From Corynebacterium gerontici (GTDB lineage Bacteria; Actinomycetota; Actinomycetes; Mycobacteriales; Mycobacteriaceae): a stretch of DNA of 64,000 nt. Position numbers and translations under genes: made by a program. The stretch is taken from positions 806,001 through 870,000 of the forward strand of contig NZ_CP033897.1 in the NCBI RefSeq assembly GCF_003813985.1. The letters are read 5' to 3'. Positions within the stretch are counted from its first letter, which is position 1. Each line of letters starts with the position of its first letter. Positions 35,805 to 43,907 of the stretch are shown piece after piece. The notes beneath the pieces are model-generated. The model saw only the letters and a list, made by a program, of their open reading frames with translations, was not told the origin of the DNA and made no database searches.

Positions 35805-35917
35805 CACGGGAGCCCGGCGCCAGGAAAACTCCACCTGCCGAGCTGAGATTCATCGCGGGATTTTTCGGTGTGATGCCAACCGTTCAACCTGATCCGGGTA
35901 ATGCCGGCGGAGGGAGC
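35805..35917 (+). ncRNA. TPP riboswitch (THI element)
   Basis: Conserved parts are in order: ACGGGAGC (P1/P2 side, 35806 on), CTGAGAT (35843-35849), then the highly conserved AACCTGATCCGGGTAATGCC (35886-35905), GGCGGAGGGA closing the helix. A possible -10 (TATAAG, 35791) lies before it. It ends 5 nt before the ykoE start, so thiamine pyrophosphate would most likely hide the ribosome-binding site (AGGGAG, 35911) or stop transcription. Confidence 0.95.
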
Positions 35918-35922
35918 TCTTC

Positions 35923-36516
35923 ATGGCAACGATCAATCGCAAGTGGCGCGTCATCGACATCGTGATCGCCAGCATCCTTGGCATCGCCGTCGGCCTGATT
36001 TTCTGGGTGTGGAATGGCATCGGTGGTGCTTGGTACGCCGCCGCCAACGCAGTCACGCCCGGTCTTGGTGGCATTGCCGCAGGCACATGGCTGCTCGGGG
36101 GTGTGCTGGGCGGCCTCGTGATCCGTAAGCCCTTTGCCGCGATCTACGTGGAAGTGTTGGCTGCTTCTGTATCTGCGGCCTTTGGTAACCAGTGGGGAAT
36201 TGAGACGGTGTATTCGGGCATCGCCCAGGGGCTAGGCGCCGAGCTGATCTTCTTCCTTTTTGCTTATCGACGCTTCGGTCTGCTCATCGCAGCGCTATCC
36301 GGCGCAGGCGCCGGCGTTGGGGCATTCGTGCTGGAGTTTTTCCTCTCCGCAAATTACGCAAAGTCGGCCATGTTCAATATCACTTACCTGAGCATGCTGA
36401 TCGTCTCAGGTGCGATACTCGCGGGCGTACTGGGCCACTACCTCGTCAAGGCGCTGGCATCTACCGGCGTGCTTGACCGCTTTGGCGCCGGGCGAGAAGC
36501 GCGGAAGCTGGTATAG
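35923..36516 (+). CDS. ykoE: ECF transporter S component for thiamine precursor, YkoE
   Basis: 197 residues. WRVIDIVIASILGIAVGLIF, then GLGGIAAGTWLLGGVLGGLVIRKP-type repeats and IYVEVLAASVSAAFGNQWG belong to the YkoE family, the substrate-capture subunit for hydroxymethylpyrimidine or thiamine. Five or six membrane helices. The riboswitch just upstream confirms thiamine control. Its 3' end overlaps a convergent ClC gene by 56 nt, and its ATPase (ykoD) and T component (ykoC) are encoded only after that gene. Confidence 0.92.
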   Translation: MATINRKWRVIDIVIASILGIAVGLIFWVWNGIGGAWYAAANAVTPGLGGIAAGTWLLGGVLGGLVIRKPFAAIYVEVLAASVSAAFGNQWGIETVYSGIAQGLGAELIFFLFAYRRFGLLIAALSGAGAGVGAFVLEFFLSANYAKSAMFNITYLSMLIVSGAILAGVLGHYLVKALASTGVLDRFGAGREARKLV

Positions 36517-37564
36517 CGAAACCAAGCATCGACGCGACCACCCAGGGATCCGGATGCGTCAATTCGATGGCCATCATTGCCGCGAACAGCGGCGCGCGCT
36601 GCGTGACCGCCAACGCAGCGGCGCCGCCGAACAACGCCAGCGCAACGGCATCGGCCCCCACAAAAGCTGCGAGCATCGCTCCGGCTGCGCCGCCCACCGC
36701 GAGCGAAGGCGTGAGCACACCGCCTCGCGCACCTGCGCGCAAGCACAGGCAAGTCAGTGCCAATTTTGCCAGCAGCAGTGCCGCGGCCTCTACGCTGTGC
36801 AAGTTGCTGTGAAACGCCAAGTCCAGCACCAGCTGCCCATTGCCCGTCACCGCAGGCAATACCTCGGCTACCAGCAGCACCACGACCACTGCCGAGGGGA
36901 CGCTCAGCATCAGCCACGTGCCCGATACACGCCGGTGAATCTGGCGCTGTGCAAGCCCGGAGAACACCCAGCCCAAACCGCCGCCAAGCAGCATTGTTGG
37001 CAACAGCAACAGCAACGTCGTTGTGTTCATCGCAGCGTCAGGGATGGAATAAAAAGCGTGATTGCCAATCAGTGGCCACGCTGTCACCGTGGCGATACCG
37101 CTGGCAAGGGCTGCGAAGATCACAAGGGTGGGGTGGCATTTCCTTCCCAGTACCTCGATGGCATAGAGCGCTCCGGCAATCGGAATGTTGTACACAGCGG
37201 CAAGGCCAGCACCGGCGGCCGCGATGCTGAGGTGGCGCTTGTATGTTTCGGGAATCCACACCCGCTGTGCGATGGCGGACGCCACTTGGCGCGGGGCTTG
37301 TTCGCGGCCCAGGGAGGCCCCGGCCCCTACGACGATGAGCTGCGCGGTGGCGTCGACAAGCACATGCAACAGGCTGTGATTTCGTCCGCGCAGCCACCAC
37401 CACATACTCGCGCCCAGTACTGCGAGGAACATACTGAAATACCAGGTGGTGCTGTGTTCGATCAGGTGCACCAGCATGGTCATCCCCGCGCCGATCAGTC
37501 CAGCAGCCACCCCAACGGTGACAAGCGAGCTGACGATGGCAAGAGGCTTCATAGATATCAGCAT
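36461..37564 (-). CDS. ClC-family chloride channel or transporter
   Basis: 367 residues (363 from ATG 37552). About ten membrane helices. The family motif GAGASLGREQAPRQ (usual GREGP) keeps the gating Glu; AAAGAGLAAVYNIPIAGALY and ARGGVLTPSLAVGGAAGAML are the other conserved anion-pathway segments. Shorter than many ClC proteins and without a C-terminal CBS region. It probably moves chloride or fluoride. It lies antisense inside the thiamine transport cluster: its 3' end overlaps ykoE by 56 nt and its 5' end is 35 nt from ykoD. ATG 37564 or 37552 are equally weak starts. Confidence 0.87.
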   Translation of the reverse strand: MLISMKPLAIVSSLVTVGVAAGLIGAGMTMLVHLIEHSTTWYFSMFLAVLGASMWWWLRGRNHSLLHVLVDATAQLIVVGAGASLGREQAPRQVASAIAQRVWIPETYKRHLSIAAAGAGLAAVYNIPIAGALYAIEVLGRKCHPTLVIFAALASGIATVTAWPLIGNHAFYSIPDAAMNTTTLLLLLPTMLLGGGLGWVFSGLAQRQIHRRVSGTWLMLSVPSAVVVVLLVAEVLPAVTGNGQLVLDLAFHSNLHSVEAAALLLAKLALTCLCLRAGARGGVLTPSLAVGGAAGAMLAAFVGADAVALALFGGAAALAVTQRAPLFAAMMAIELTHPDPWVVASMLGFAIPASALLARRQSGQARR

Positions 37565-37599
37565 CCCATAACTGCACTTCGAGGAAAGGGTGGCGCTCG

Positions 37600-38967
37600 A
37601 TGGCTCACATCAGCGTAAAGGATTTTTCTTATCGTCACGCCAGCCGGCGCGATTTCGCCCTGCGCAACATCACCTTCGAAATCGAGCATGGCCAAAAACT
37701 GCTGCTGCTTGGCGCATCGGGATCCGGCAAGTCCACCCTGCTGCACGCCATGGCCGGTTTGCTCGGTGAAGATGAAGGAGAACACAGTGGCGAACTCGTG
37801 GTCAATGGCGTGCCAGGCATGGTGCTGCAGGACCCGGACTCGCAGGTGATTGCTGCCAAAGTCGGCGATGATGTGGCGTTCGGGTGCGAAAACATGGGGA
37901 TCGAACGCGAAGAGATCTGGCGCAGAGTGCCTAAGGCGCTTCACCGCGTTGGACTCGACCTCGCCCTGGATCACCCAACCCACGCGCTCTCCGGTGGTCA
38001 AAAACAGCGCCTCGCCTTGGCGGGCGTGCTCGCGATGGGGGCAGACATCGTGCTGTTGGATGAACCAACCGCGAACCTGGATCTCGAGGGCGTGCAGGAA
38101 GTAGTGGCGACCGTGGATCAGCTCGACACCACCGTGATCGTGGTGGAACACCGGGTGAGCACCTGGATTGATCACGTCGATCATGTGGTGGTCATTGGCG
38201 AGGATGGGGTGCTAGCGCAAGGCAGCCCGCAGCAGGTGCTGGAAAGCCAAGGGCGACGACTGGCGGACGCCGGCGTCTGGGTGCCCGGTGTGGATCCCGA
38301 ATTGCCGCCGGCACTGCAATGTCCCACACACGCCCCGGCGATTCTAGAGGCGAGGGATCTCAGTGTCGGTTGGGATACTCCTTTGCACCGCATCGATCAC
38401 TTTGATCTGCATGAGGGATACTCCACTGTCATTAGCGGTGCCAATGGCACGGGTAAAACCACCTTCATGCTCACGCTGGCGGGTCTGCTTCCAGCGCTCG
38501 GTGGCGAGGTTCGAGCCAGCGCTGCGTTGTCGGCTGGAAAGAGCGCAAAACCGCACGCGTGGAAGTCCAAGGACCTCGCCCGACGCATCGGGTATGTGTT
38601 TCAAGATCCCGAACACCAGTTTGTTGCCAAAAGTGTGCGCGAGGAAATACTCGTTGGGCTTGAGGGGGAAAGGGCACAGCGTCGCGCGGACGAGGTGCTA
38701 GAGGTGCTGGGGCTGGCTAAACTTGCCCAGGCAAATCCTTTCACGCTTTCGGGTGGGCAAAAGCGAAGGCTCTCCGTGGCAACAGTGTTGATTCATTCAC
38801 CGAAGGTGGTGATGTTGGATGAGCCGACCTTTGGCCAGGACCGAAACACCTTCATCGCGCTGGTGACATTGTTGCGAGAGCTCACCGAGCACGGAACCAC
38901 CGTGTGCTCCATCACCCATGATCCGCTTTTCCAACGCGCGCTCGGGGATTGCGAGGTGACGTTGTGA
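37600..38967 (+). CDS. ykoD: ECF transporter ATPase with two ABC domains, YkoD
   Basis: 455 residues, two fused ATP-binding cassettes. First: Walker A LLGASGSGKSTLLHAM (about 38-53), signature LSGGQKQRLALAG, Walker B DIVLLDEPTANLD. Second: Walker A SGANGTGKTTFMLTL, signature LSGGQKRRLSVATV, Walker B VVMLDEPTFGQD. Q-loops (LQDPDSQ, FQDPEHQ) are ECF-like. It energises YkoE with YkoC for thiamine-precursor uptake. GAGGAAAGGG lies about 9 nt before the ATG. It overlaps ykoC by 4 nt. No riboswitch lies in the 35 bp between it and the ClC gene. Confidence 0.93.
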   Translation: MAHISVKDFSYRHASRRDFALRNITFEIEHGQKLLLLGASGSGKSTLLHAMAGLLGEDEGEHSGELVVNGVPGMVLQDPDSQVIAAKVGDDVAFGCENMGIEREEIWRRVPKALHRVGLDLALDHPTHALSGGQKQRLALAGVLAMGADIVLLDEPTANLDLEGVQEVVATVDQLDTTVIVVEHRVSTWIDHVDHVVVIGEDGVLAQGSPQQVLESQGRRLADAGVWVPGVDPELPPALQCPTHAPAILEARDLSVGWDTPLHRIDHFDLHEGYSTVISGANGTGKTTFMLTLAGLLPALGGEVRASAALSAGKSAKPHAWKSKDLARRIGYVFQDPEHQFVAKSVREEILVGLEGERAQRRADEVLEVLGLAKLAQANPFTLSGGQKRRLSVATVLIHSPKVVMLDEPTFGQDRNTFIALVTLLRELTEHGTTVCSITHDPLFQRALGDCEVTL

Positions 38968-39716
38968 TTCACGCTGAATTCAACCCTGTCGCCCGAGTCT
39001 TGGCGCTGCTGCTGCTCGCCACACCGCTGCTGCTCAGTGTGGATGTGGTTTCTTCCTCCGTTGCGGTGCTGTGCACCCTGGTATTAGCGGTGGTGCTCGG
39101 GCCGCGACTAGGAGTGATACTCAAACGCAGTGTGCCTCTGCTACTTGCGGCGCCGCTTGCCGGTCTCTCCATGCTCCTTTACGGCGCGCCCGAGGGGCGA
39201 GAGTACTTCGCCTTCGGTTTCGCTCACGTTACTGAAAACTCCGTGTCCCTAGCCCTCGCCGTAATGGTGCGCGTGTTCGCCCTCGGGCTCCCAGCCATCG
39301 TGCTGTTCAACAACATCGACGCCACCTCGCTTGGCGACGGTCTCGCGCAGATCCTCAAACTTCCAGAACGTTTTGTCGTGAGCGCGGTCGCCGCGGGACG
39401 GATGATCGGCTTGGCGCGGCGGGATTGGGACGCTTTACAGCGCGCACGAAGAGCGCGAGGCTTGGGGGAGCAGTCACCCCTGCGCAAAGCATTCTCGCTC
39501 ACCTTCGGGCTGCTGGTGCTGACGCTACGGCGCGGGGCAAAACTAGCAACTGCCATGGAAGCCCGCGGATTCGGCAGTGATCGCCCACGAACGTGGGCTC
39601 GCGAATCCAAACTCCATGGCCGCGACGTGCTGCTCATGCTGACGTGTTTGTGCGTCGGCCTGGGCTCGTTGCTGGTGGCGCATCTCAGCGGAGATTTGAG
39701 GCTCTTCGGCGCATGA
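38964..39716 (+). CDS. ykoC: ECF transporter T component, YkoC
   Basis: 250 residues. Five or six membrane helices, with the T-component motifs for coupling to the ATPases: ARRARGLGEQSP and AMEARGFGSDRPR, both Ala-Arg-Gly type. It anchors the double ATPase YkoD to YkoE. GTG 38964 overlaps the ykoD stop, and its own stop overlaps the next ATG (ATGA at 39713). It is therefore part of a tightly coupled three-gene unit with ykoD and a kinase gene. Confidence 0.9.
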   Translation: MIHAEFNPVARVLALLLLATPLLLSVDVVSSSVAVLCTLVLAVVLGPRLGVILKRSVPLLLAAPLAGLSMLLYGAPEGREYFAFGFAHVTENSVSLALAVMVRVFALGLPAIVLFNNIDATSLGDGLAQILKLPERFVVSAVAAGRMIGLARRDWDALQRARRARGLGEQSPLRKAFSLTFGLLVLTLRRGAKLATAMEARGFGSDRPRTWARESKLHGRDVLLMLTCLCVGLGSLLVAHLSGDLRLFGA

Positions 39717-40192
39717 TTGTGTTGATCGACGGCCCATCGGGCGCAGGAAAAACCACGTTCGCACACCGCCTCCAGTCGATCCTGGGTTGGCAACTCGTGC
39801 ACCTCGACGATCTCTACCCGGGGTGGGGTGGGCTGGCACAAGGCAGCGCCCTGGTGGCTGAAGAGGTAATTCCAAAACGGCGAGTGCGCCATTGGGATTG
39901 GCAACACGGCCGTCCGGGGGTAGTGAGCAACCTGGCGCCGGGTCCGCTCATCATCGAAGGCGTCGGGGCGCTCAGCCAAGCCAATCTCGCGACAGCGCGA
40001 CAGGCAGGCGAGGTGTTCAGTATCGTGCTGGATGGTGCCCCAAGCTGGAGAAAAACCCGCGCATTGAGTCGCGATCCCGATTATGCACTGCACTGGCAAC
40101 AGTGGGCGGAGCAGGAGGCGGAACATTTCGCGTCGATGCCAACCCCGGACGTTATGTGGTGGGAGGGGGAGCCCACGAACGTTCCAATGTGA
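39713..40192 (+). CDS. P-loop kinase-like protein in the thiamine transport operon
   Basis: 159 residues. Walker A LIDGPSGAGKTTFAHRL (about 4-20) is followed by VHLDDLYPGWGGL and IIEGVGALSQANL, the layout of uridine kinase or other small-molecule kinases of the P-loop fold; no lid motif can be named. It overlaps ykoC by 4 nt. Because transport and phosphorylation are often paired, it might phosphorylate the imported thiamine precursor or thiamine (inference only); a nucleoside kinase is the alternative. Confidence 0.75.
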   Translation: MIVLIDGPSGAGKTTFAHRLQSILGWQLVHLDDLYPGWGGLAQGSALVAEEVIPKRRVRHWDWQHGRPGVVSNLAPGPLIIEGVGALSQANLATARQAGEVFSIVLDGAPSWRKTRALSRDPDYALHWQQWAEQEAEHFASMPTPDVMWWEGEPTNVPM

Positions 40193-40310
40193 CGTGGCTA
40201 CCACTATTTCTTTCTGTGTGTCGAGTCGCACTGCTAGGCTTTGGCGTTACAGCGACGAACGTTGCCACTTGAGTGGCTCGTTCGGCCCGAAGTCTCAGAA
40301 GGAGTCGAAG

Positions 40311-41885
40311 ATGAAGTTGAAGAAGGCGGTGGCTCTTGCCACAGGTGCTGCAGTCGCGATGACCATGGCGGCATGTTCCTCCGATGGCTCTGGCGATGGC
40401 GCCAATTATGTGTCTGCTTGGGGCTCTGAGCCCCAGAATCCGCTGATTCCAGCGAATACTAATGAAACCGGTGGCGGCAGAATCGTCGACCTCATCTACT
40501 CCGGTTTGGTGTACTACGACGCAGATGGCCAGGCACACAATGATCAGGCCGAATCGATTGATCTCGAGGGTGACAAGACTTACAAGATCAAGCTAAAGGA
40601 AGGTCTTGAGTTCTCCGACGGCACGCCGATTACCGCACAGGACTATGTGGATACTTGGAATGCCGCTGTTGCCAACAGCATGATGAACGCCTTTTTCTTT
40701 GAGCCCGTGAAGGGCTACAGCGAGGGTGCAAAGGAGATGGAAGGCCTGAAGGTGGTTGATGATCGCACCTTCACTGTGGAACTCACCCAACCCGAGTCCG
40801 ACTTCCCATCGCGCCTGGGGTACACCGCGTACTTCGTGATGCCTTCGAAGTCGCTGGAAAACCTCGACGAAGCCGGTGAAAACCCCATCGGCTCCGGCCC
40901 GTACAAGTTGGAGAACTGGAGCCACCAGGAATCCGCCACCGTCGTACCGAACGACAAATACCAGGGTGAGCGCAAGGCTCAAAATGACGGCGTGAAGTTT
41001 GTCTTCTACAGCTCTCAAGATGCCGCCTACGCTGACTTGCTCGCCGGCAATCTGGACGTGCTCGATGCCGTGCCAGATTCTGCATTCTCCACCTTCCGTG
41101 ATGAGCTCGGTGACCGTGCCGTGAACCAGCCCGCGGCAGTATTCCAGTCCTTCACCATCCCGCAAAAGCTTGAGCATTTCAGCGGTGAAGAGGGTCAGTT
41201 GCGTCGAGAAGCTATTTCCCTGGCTATCGATCGTGAGGAAATCACCAAGACGATCTTCCAAGACACCCGCACCCCGGCGAAGGACTTCACCTCACCCGTG
41301 ATCGAGGGATTCTCCGAGGACCTGAAGAACGCCGACGTGCTCCGCTTTGATCCATCCAAGGCTAAGGAACTCTGGGCGAAAGCCGACGCGATCTCCAAGT
41401 ACGACGGAGAGTTCACCATCTCCTACAACGCCGACGGCGGACACCAGGCGTGGGTCGATGCAGTGGCAAACCAGTTGCGCAACAACCTGGGCTTGAACGC
41501 CTCCGGCAACCCCTACCCGGACTTCAAGTCTCTGCGCGATGAGGTAACCAAGCGCACCATCAAGGGCGCATTCCGCTCAGGATGGCAGGCAGACTACCCA
41601 TCCATCGGCAACTTCCTCACCCCGCTGTATGCGACGAACGCAAGCTCGAACGACGGCGATTACTCCAACCCCGAATTCGACGCCAAGCTGAAGAAGGCTG
41701 CCGAGCAGAAGAGCGTTGAGGACGGCATCAAGGAATACCAGTCGGCTGAAGAAATTCTCTTCCGCGATCTTCCCGCAATCCCGCTGTGGTACTCCAACAT
41801 CACCGGTGGCTCATCCGATCAGGTGGACAACGTAACCTTCGGCTGGAACTCCCTGCCTCGTTACTCTGAGGTGACCAAGAAGTAG
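40311..41885 (+). CDS. Oligopeptide ABC transporter substrate-binding lipoprotein
   Basis: 524 residues. A basic start, hydrophobic stretch and lipobox MAACSS (Cys about 22) give a lipid-anchored protein. The SBP_bac_5 fold is shown by YKIKLKEGLEFSDGTPITAQ, NPIGSGPYKLENWSHQESAT and LSIAIDREEITKTIF-type segments. It binds peptides for the two permeases and fused ATPase encoded next. AAGGAG lies about 7 nt before ATG 40311. The gap of about 95 bp to dppB holds a hairpin that could lower downstream expression relative to the binding protein. Confidence 0.92.
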   Translation: MKLKKAVALATGAAVAMTMAACSSDGSGDGANYVSAWGSEPQNPLIPANTNETGGGRIVDLIYSGLVYYDADGQAHNDQAESIDLEGDKTYKIKLKEGLEFSDGTPITAQDYVDTWNAAVANSMMNAFFFEPVKGYSEGAKEMEGLKVVDDRTFTVELTQPESDFPSRLGYTAYFVMPSKSLENLDEAGENPIGSGPYKLENWSHQESATVVPNDKYQGERKAQNDGVKFVFYSSQDAAYADLLAGNLDVLDAVPDSAFSTFRDELGDRAVNQPAAVFQSFTIPQKLEHFSGEEGQLRREAISLAIDREEITKTIFQDTRTPAKDFTSPVIEGFSEDLKNADVLRFDPSKAKELWAKADAISKYDGEFTISYNADGGHQAWVDAVANQLRNNLGLNASGNPYPDFKSLRDEVTKRTIKGAFRSGWQADYPSIGNFLTPLYATNASSNDGDYSNPEFDAKLKKAAEQKSVEDGIKEYQSAEEILFRDLPAIPLWYSNITGGSSDQVDNVTFGWNSLPRYSEVTKK

Positions 41886-41902
41886 TCGCCCGCAATGCCC
41901 CA

Positions 41903-41933
41903 GCCCCGCATCGCTTTTCGACGATCGCGGGGC
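41903..41933 (+). terminator. Hairpin after the binding-protein gene, containing the 11-mer
   Basis: GCCCCGC (41903-41909) pairs with GCGGGGC (41927-41933), and ATCG/CGAT extends the stem with a one-base bulge; the loop is formed by GCTTTTCGACG. No T run follows, so it is more likely an attenuator or stability hairpin between a highly expressed binding protein and its permeases. Confidence 0.5.
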
Positions 41934-41980
41934 CGTGGTGATCACGTCTTCAGCAACAATAAGTAGAAAGTCTTCCACCC

Positions 41981-42907
41981 ATGCTGCGCTACATTGGGCG
42001 CCGAATTTTGCAGATGATCCCTGTGTTCTTCGGTGCAACCTTGCTGCTCTACGCCATGGTGTTTCTCATGCCAGGTGACCCGATCGAGGCACTCGGCGGC
42101 GACCGCGGACTCTCCGAGGCCGCCCGTGCGAGGCTCACCGCAGAGTACAACCTTGATAAGCCCTTCATTGTTCAATACCTGCTGTACATCAAAGGAATTT
42201 TCACCCTCGATTTCGGCACCACGTTCTCCGGTCGCCCGGTTTCCGAGGCGATGGCTCACGCATTCCCCGTCACAATCAAACTTGCGCTCATGGCGCTCGG
42301 ATTTGAGATGGTTCTCGGCATCGCCTTCGGCGTGTGGGCCGGAATGCGCCGCGGTGGCATCTTTGACTCCACTGTGCTCGTCCTCTCCTTGCTGGTCATC
42401 GCCGTGCCGAGCTTCGTCGTCGGCTTCCTCCTGCAATTCTTCGTGGGCGTGAAATGGGGATTACTGCCTGTGACTGTGGGAGCAAATGTCAGTTTTGAAT
42501 CCCTAATCATGCCCGCGGTGGTGCTCGGATCCTTGTCCTGTGCCTACGTCATTCGTCTGACGCGCCAATCAGTGTCCGACAATCTGCGCGCCGACTACGT
42601 GCGCACAGCGCGCGCCAAGGGGCTAAGCGGAGGAGACGTGACGCGCCGCCACGTGCTGCGTAACTCCCTGATTCCCGTTGTCACCTTCCTAGGCACCGAC
42701 CTTGGTGCGCTCATGGGTGGTGCGATCGTCACCGAAGGCATCTTCGGCATCAATGGCGTTGGCGGCACGATCTATCAAGCCATCTTGAAAGGCGAACCGA
42801 CCACTGTGGTGTCATTTACCACGGTGCTCGTGATTGTCTATATCATCGCCAACCTCCTGGTTGATTTGCTCTACGCCCTGCTCGACCCGAGGATCCGCTA
42901 TGCATAA
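41981..42907 (+). CDS. dppB: Peptide ABC transporter permease (DppB/OppB family)
   Basis: 308 residues, six membrane helices. The N-terminus MLRYIGRRILQMIPVFFGAT is typical of DppB, and the EAA loop DYVRTARAKGLSGGDVTRRH (about 205-224) contacts the ATPase. PMVxxG-like PGDPIEALGGD is the usual periplasmic loop. It forms the channel together with DppC, whose gene overlaps it by 8 nt. Confidence 0.92.
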   Translation: MLRYIGRRILQMIPVFFGATLLLYAMVFLMPGDPIEALGGDRGLSEAARARLTAEYNLDKPFIVQYLLYIKGIFTLDFGTTFSGRPVSEAMAHAFPVTIKLALMALGFEMVLGIAFGVWAGMRRGGIFDSTVLVLSLLVIAVPSFVVGFLLQFFVGVKWGLLPVTVGANVSFESLIMPAVVLGSLSCAYVIRLTRQSVSDNLRADYVRTARAKGLSGGDVTRRHVLRNSLIPVVTFLGTDLGALMGGAIVTEGIFGINGVGGTIYQAILKGEPTTVVSFTTVLVIVYIIANLLVDLLYALLDPRIRYA

Positions 42908-43907
42908 AGAACACCCAAGCATCAATGAATCCAATGAACCGCTGGTGCCCAACGCGCAGCAGGTCTCTCCCACACGCCCCGGTCAGGAACGCTTCGTCGC
43001 CGCCGAGGACGAAAGTGGTCTCGGGGCCGTCGACGCGGTTCGCGATGACTCCGCACCCACATCCGTATGGGGCGAAGCCTGGAAGCACCTTCGCAAGCGC
43101 CCAATGTTTTGGGTATCGGCGGTGCTGATTGCACTGGCGCTGCTGTTGGCAGTTGTTCCTGGCTTGTTTACCTCCACCGATCCAGCCTTCTGCGAACTAT
43201 CAAAATCGTTACGTCCGCCGTCTGAGGGGCACCCTTTCGGTTTTGATCGCCAAGGCTGTGACATCTTTGCCCGCACCATTTATGGCGCGCGCGCCTCGGT
43301 GTCCGTTGGCGTGCTCACCACCTTGTTTGTGGTGATTCTGGGCACCGCGATCGGCTCGTTGGCTGGCTACTTCGGTGGGGTGCTTGACGCGATTCTCTCG
43401 CGCATTACCGACATTTTCTTCGCCGTTCCGCTGGTGCTTGCTGCGATTGTTGTTATGCAAGTGTTCAAAGAGCAGCGCACGATCCTAACCGTGGTGGTTG
43501 TGCTCAGCATTTTCGGATGGACTTCCATCGCCAGAATTACCCGTGGCACCGTGATGGCCACCAAGAATGAGGAATTCGTGACTGCAGCGAAAGCGGTTGG
43601 CGCCAGCAAGTGGTACATCTTGCGCAAGCACATCTTGCCCAACGCGGCAGCGCCAATCATCGTGTACGCCACCGTGGCGCTGGGTTCTTTCATCGTGGCG
43701 GAAGCAACCTTGTCCTTCCTGGGCATTGGCTTGCCGCCGACGATCGTGTCCTGGGGTGGCGATATCGCTCGTGCTCAGGCTTCGCTGAGGACGCAGCCGA
43801 TGGTGCTGTTCTATCCGGCCATGGCACTGGGCGCGACGGTGCTCAGCTTCATCATGATGGGCGACGTGGTTCGCGACGCCCTCGACCCGAAGGCGAGGAA
43901 GCGCTAA
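42900..43907 (+). CDS. dppC: Peptide ABC transporter permease (DppC/OppC family)
   Basis: 335 residues. A long polar N-terminus (about 1-60, rich in Glu, Pro and Ser) precedes six membrane helices. GFDRQGCDIFARTIYGARAS is the conserved OppC_N/DppC loop and EEFVTAAKAVGASKWYILRK the EAA loop (about 230). The polar N-terminal extension is longer than in many DppC proteins. ATG 42900 overlaps dppB by 8 nt. The next gene starts right after its stop. Confidence 0.92.
   Translation: MHKEHPSINESNEPLVPNAQQVSPTRPGQERFVAAEDESGLGAVDAVRDDSAPTSVWGEAWKHLRKRPMFWVSAVLIALALLLAVVPGLFTSTDPAFCELSKSLRPPSEGHPFGFDRQGCDIFARTIYGARASVSVGVLTTLFVVILGTAIGSLAGYFGGVLDAILSRITDIFFAVPLVLAAIVVMQVFKEQRTILTVVVVLSIFGWTSIARITRGTVMATKNEEFVTAAKAVGASKWYILRKHILPNAAAPIIVYATVALGSFIVAEATLSFLGIGLPPTIVSWGGDIARAQASLRTQPMVLFYPAMALGATVLSFIMMGDVVRDALDPKARKR

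Noticed and set aside
36410..37618. 402-codon rightward open frame joining ykoE to ykoD
   Set aside because: It is antisense to an intact ClC gene with conserved motifs. Its Gln/Arg/His-rich product is a shadow.
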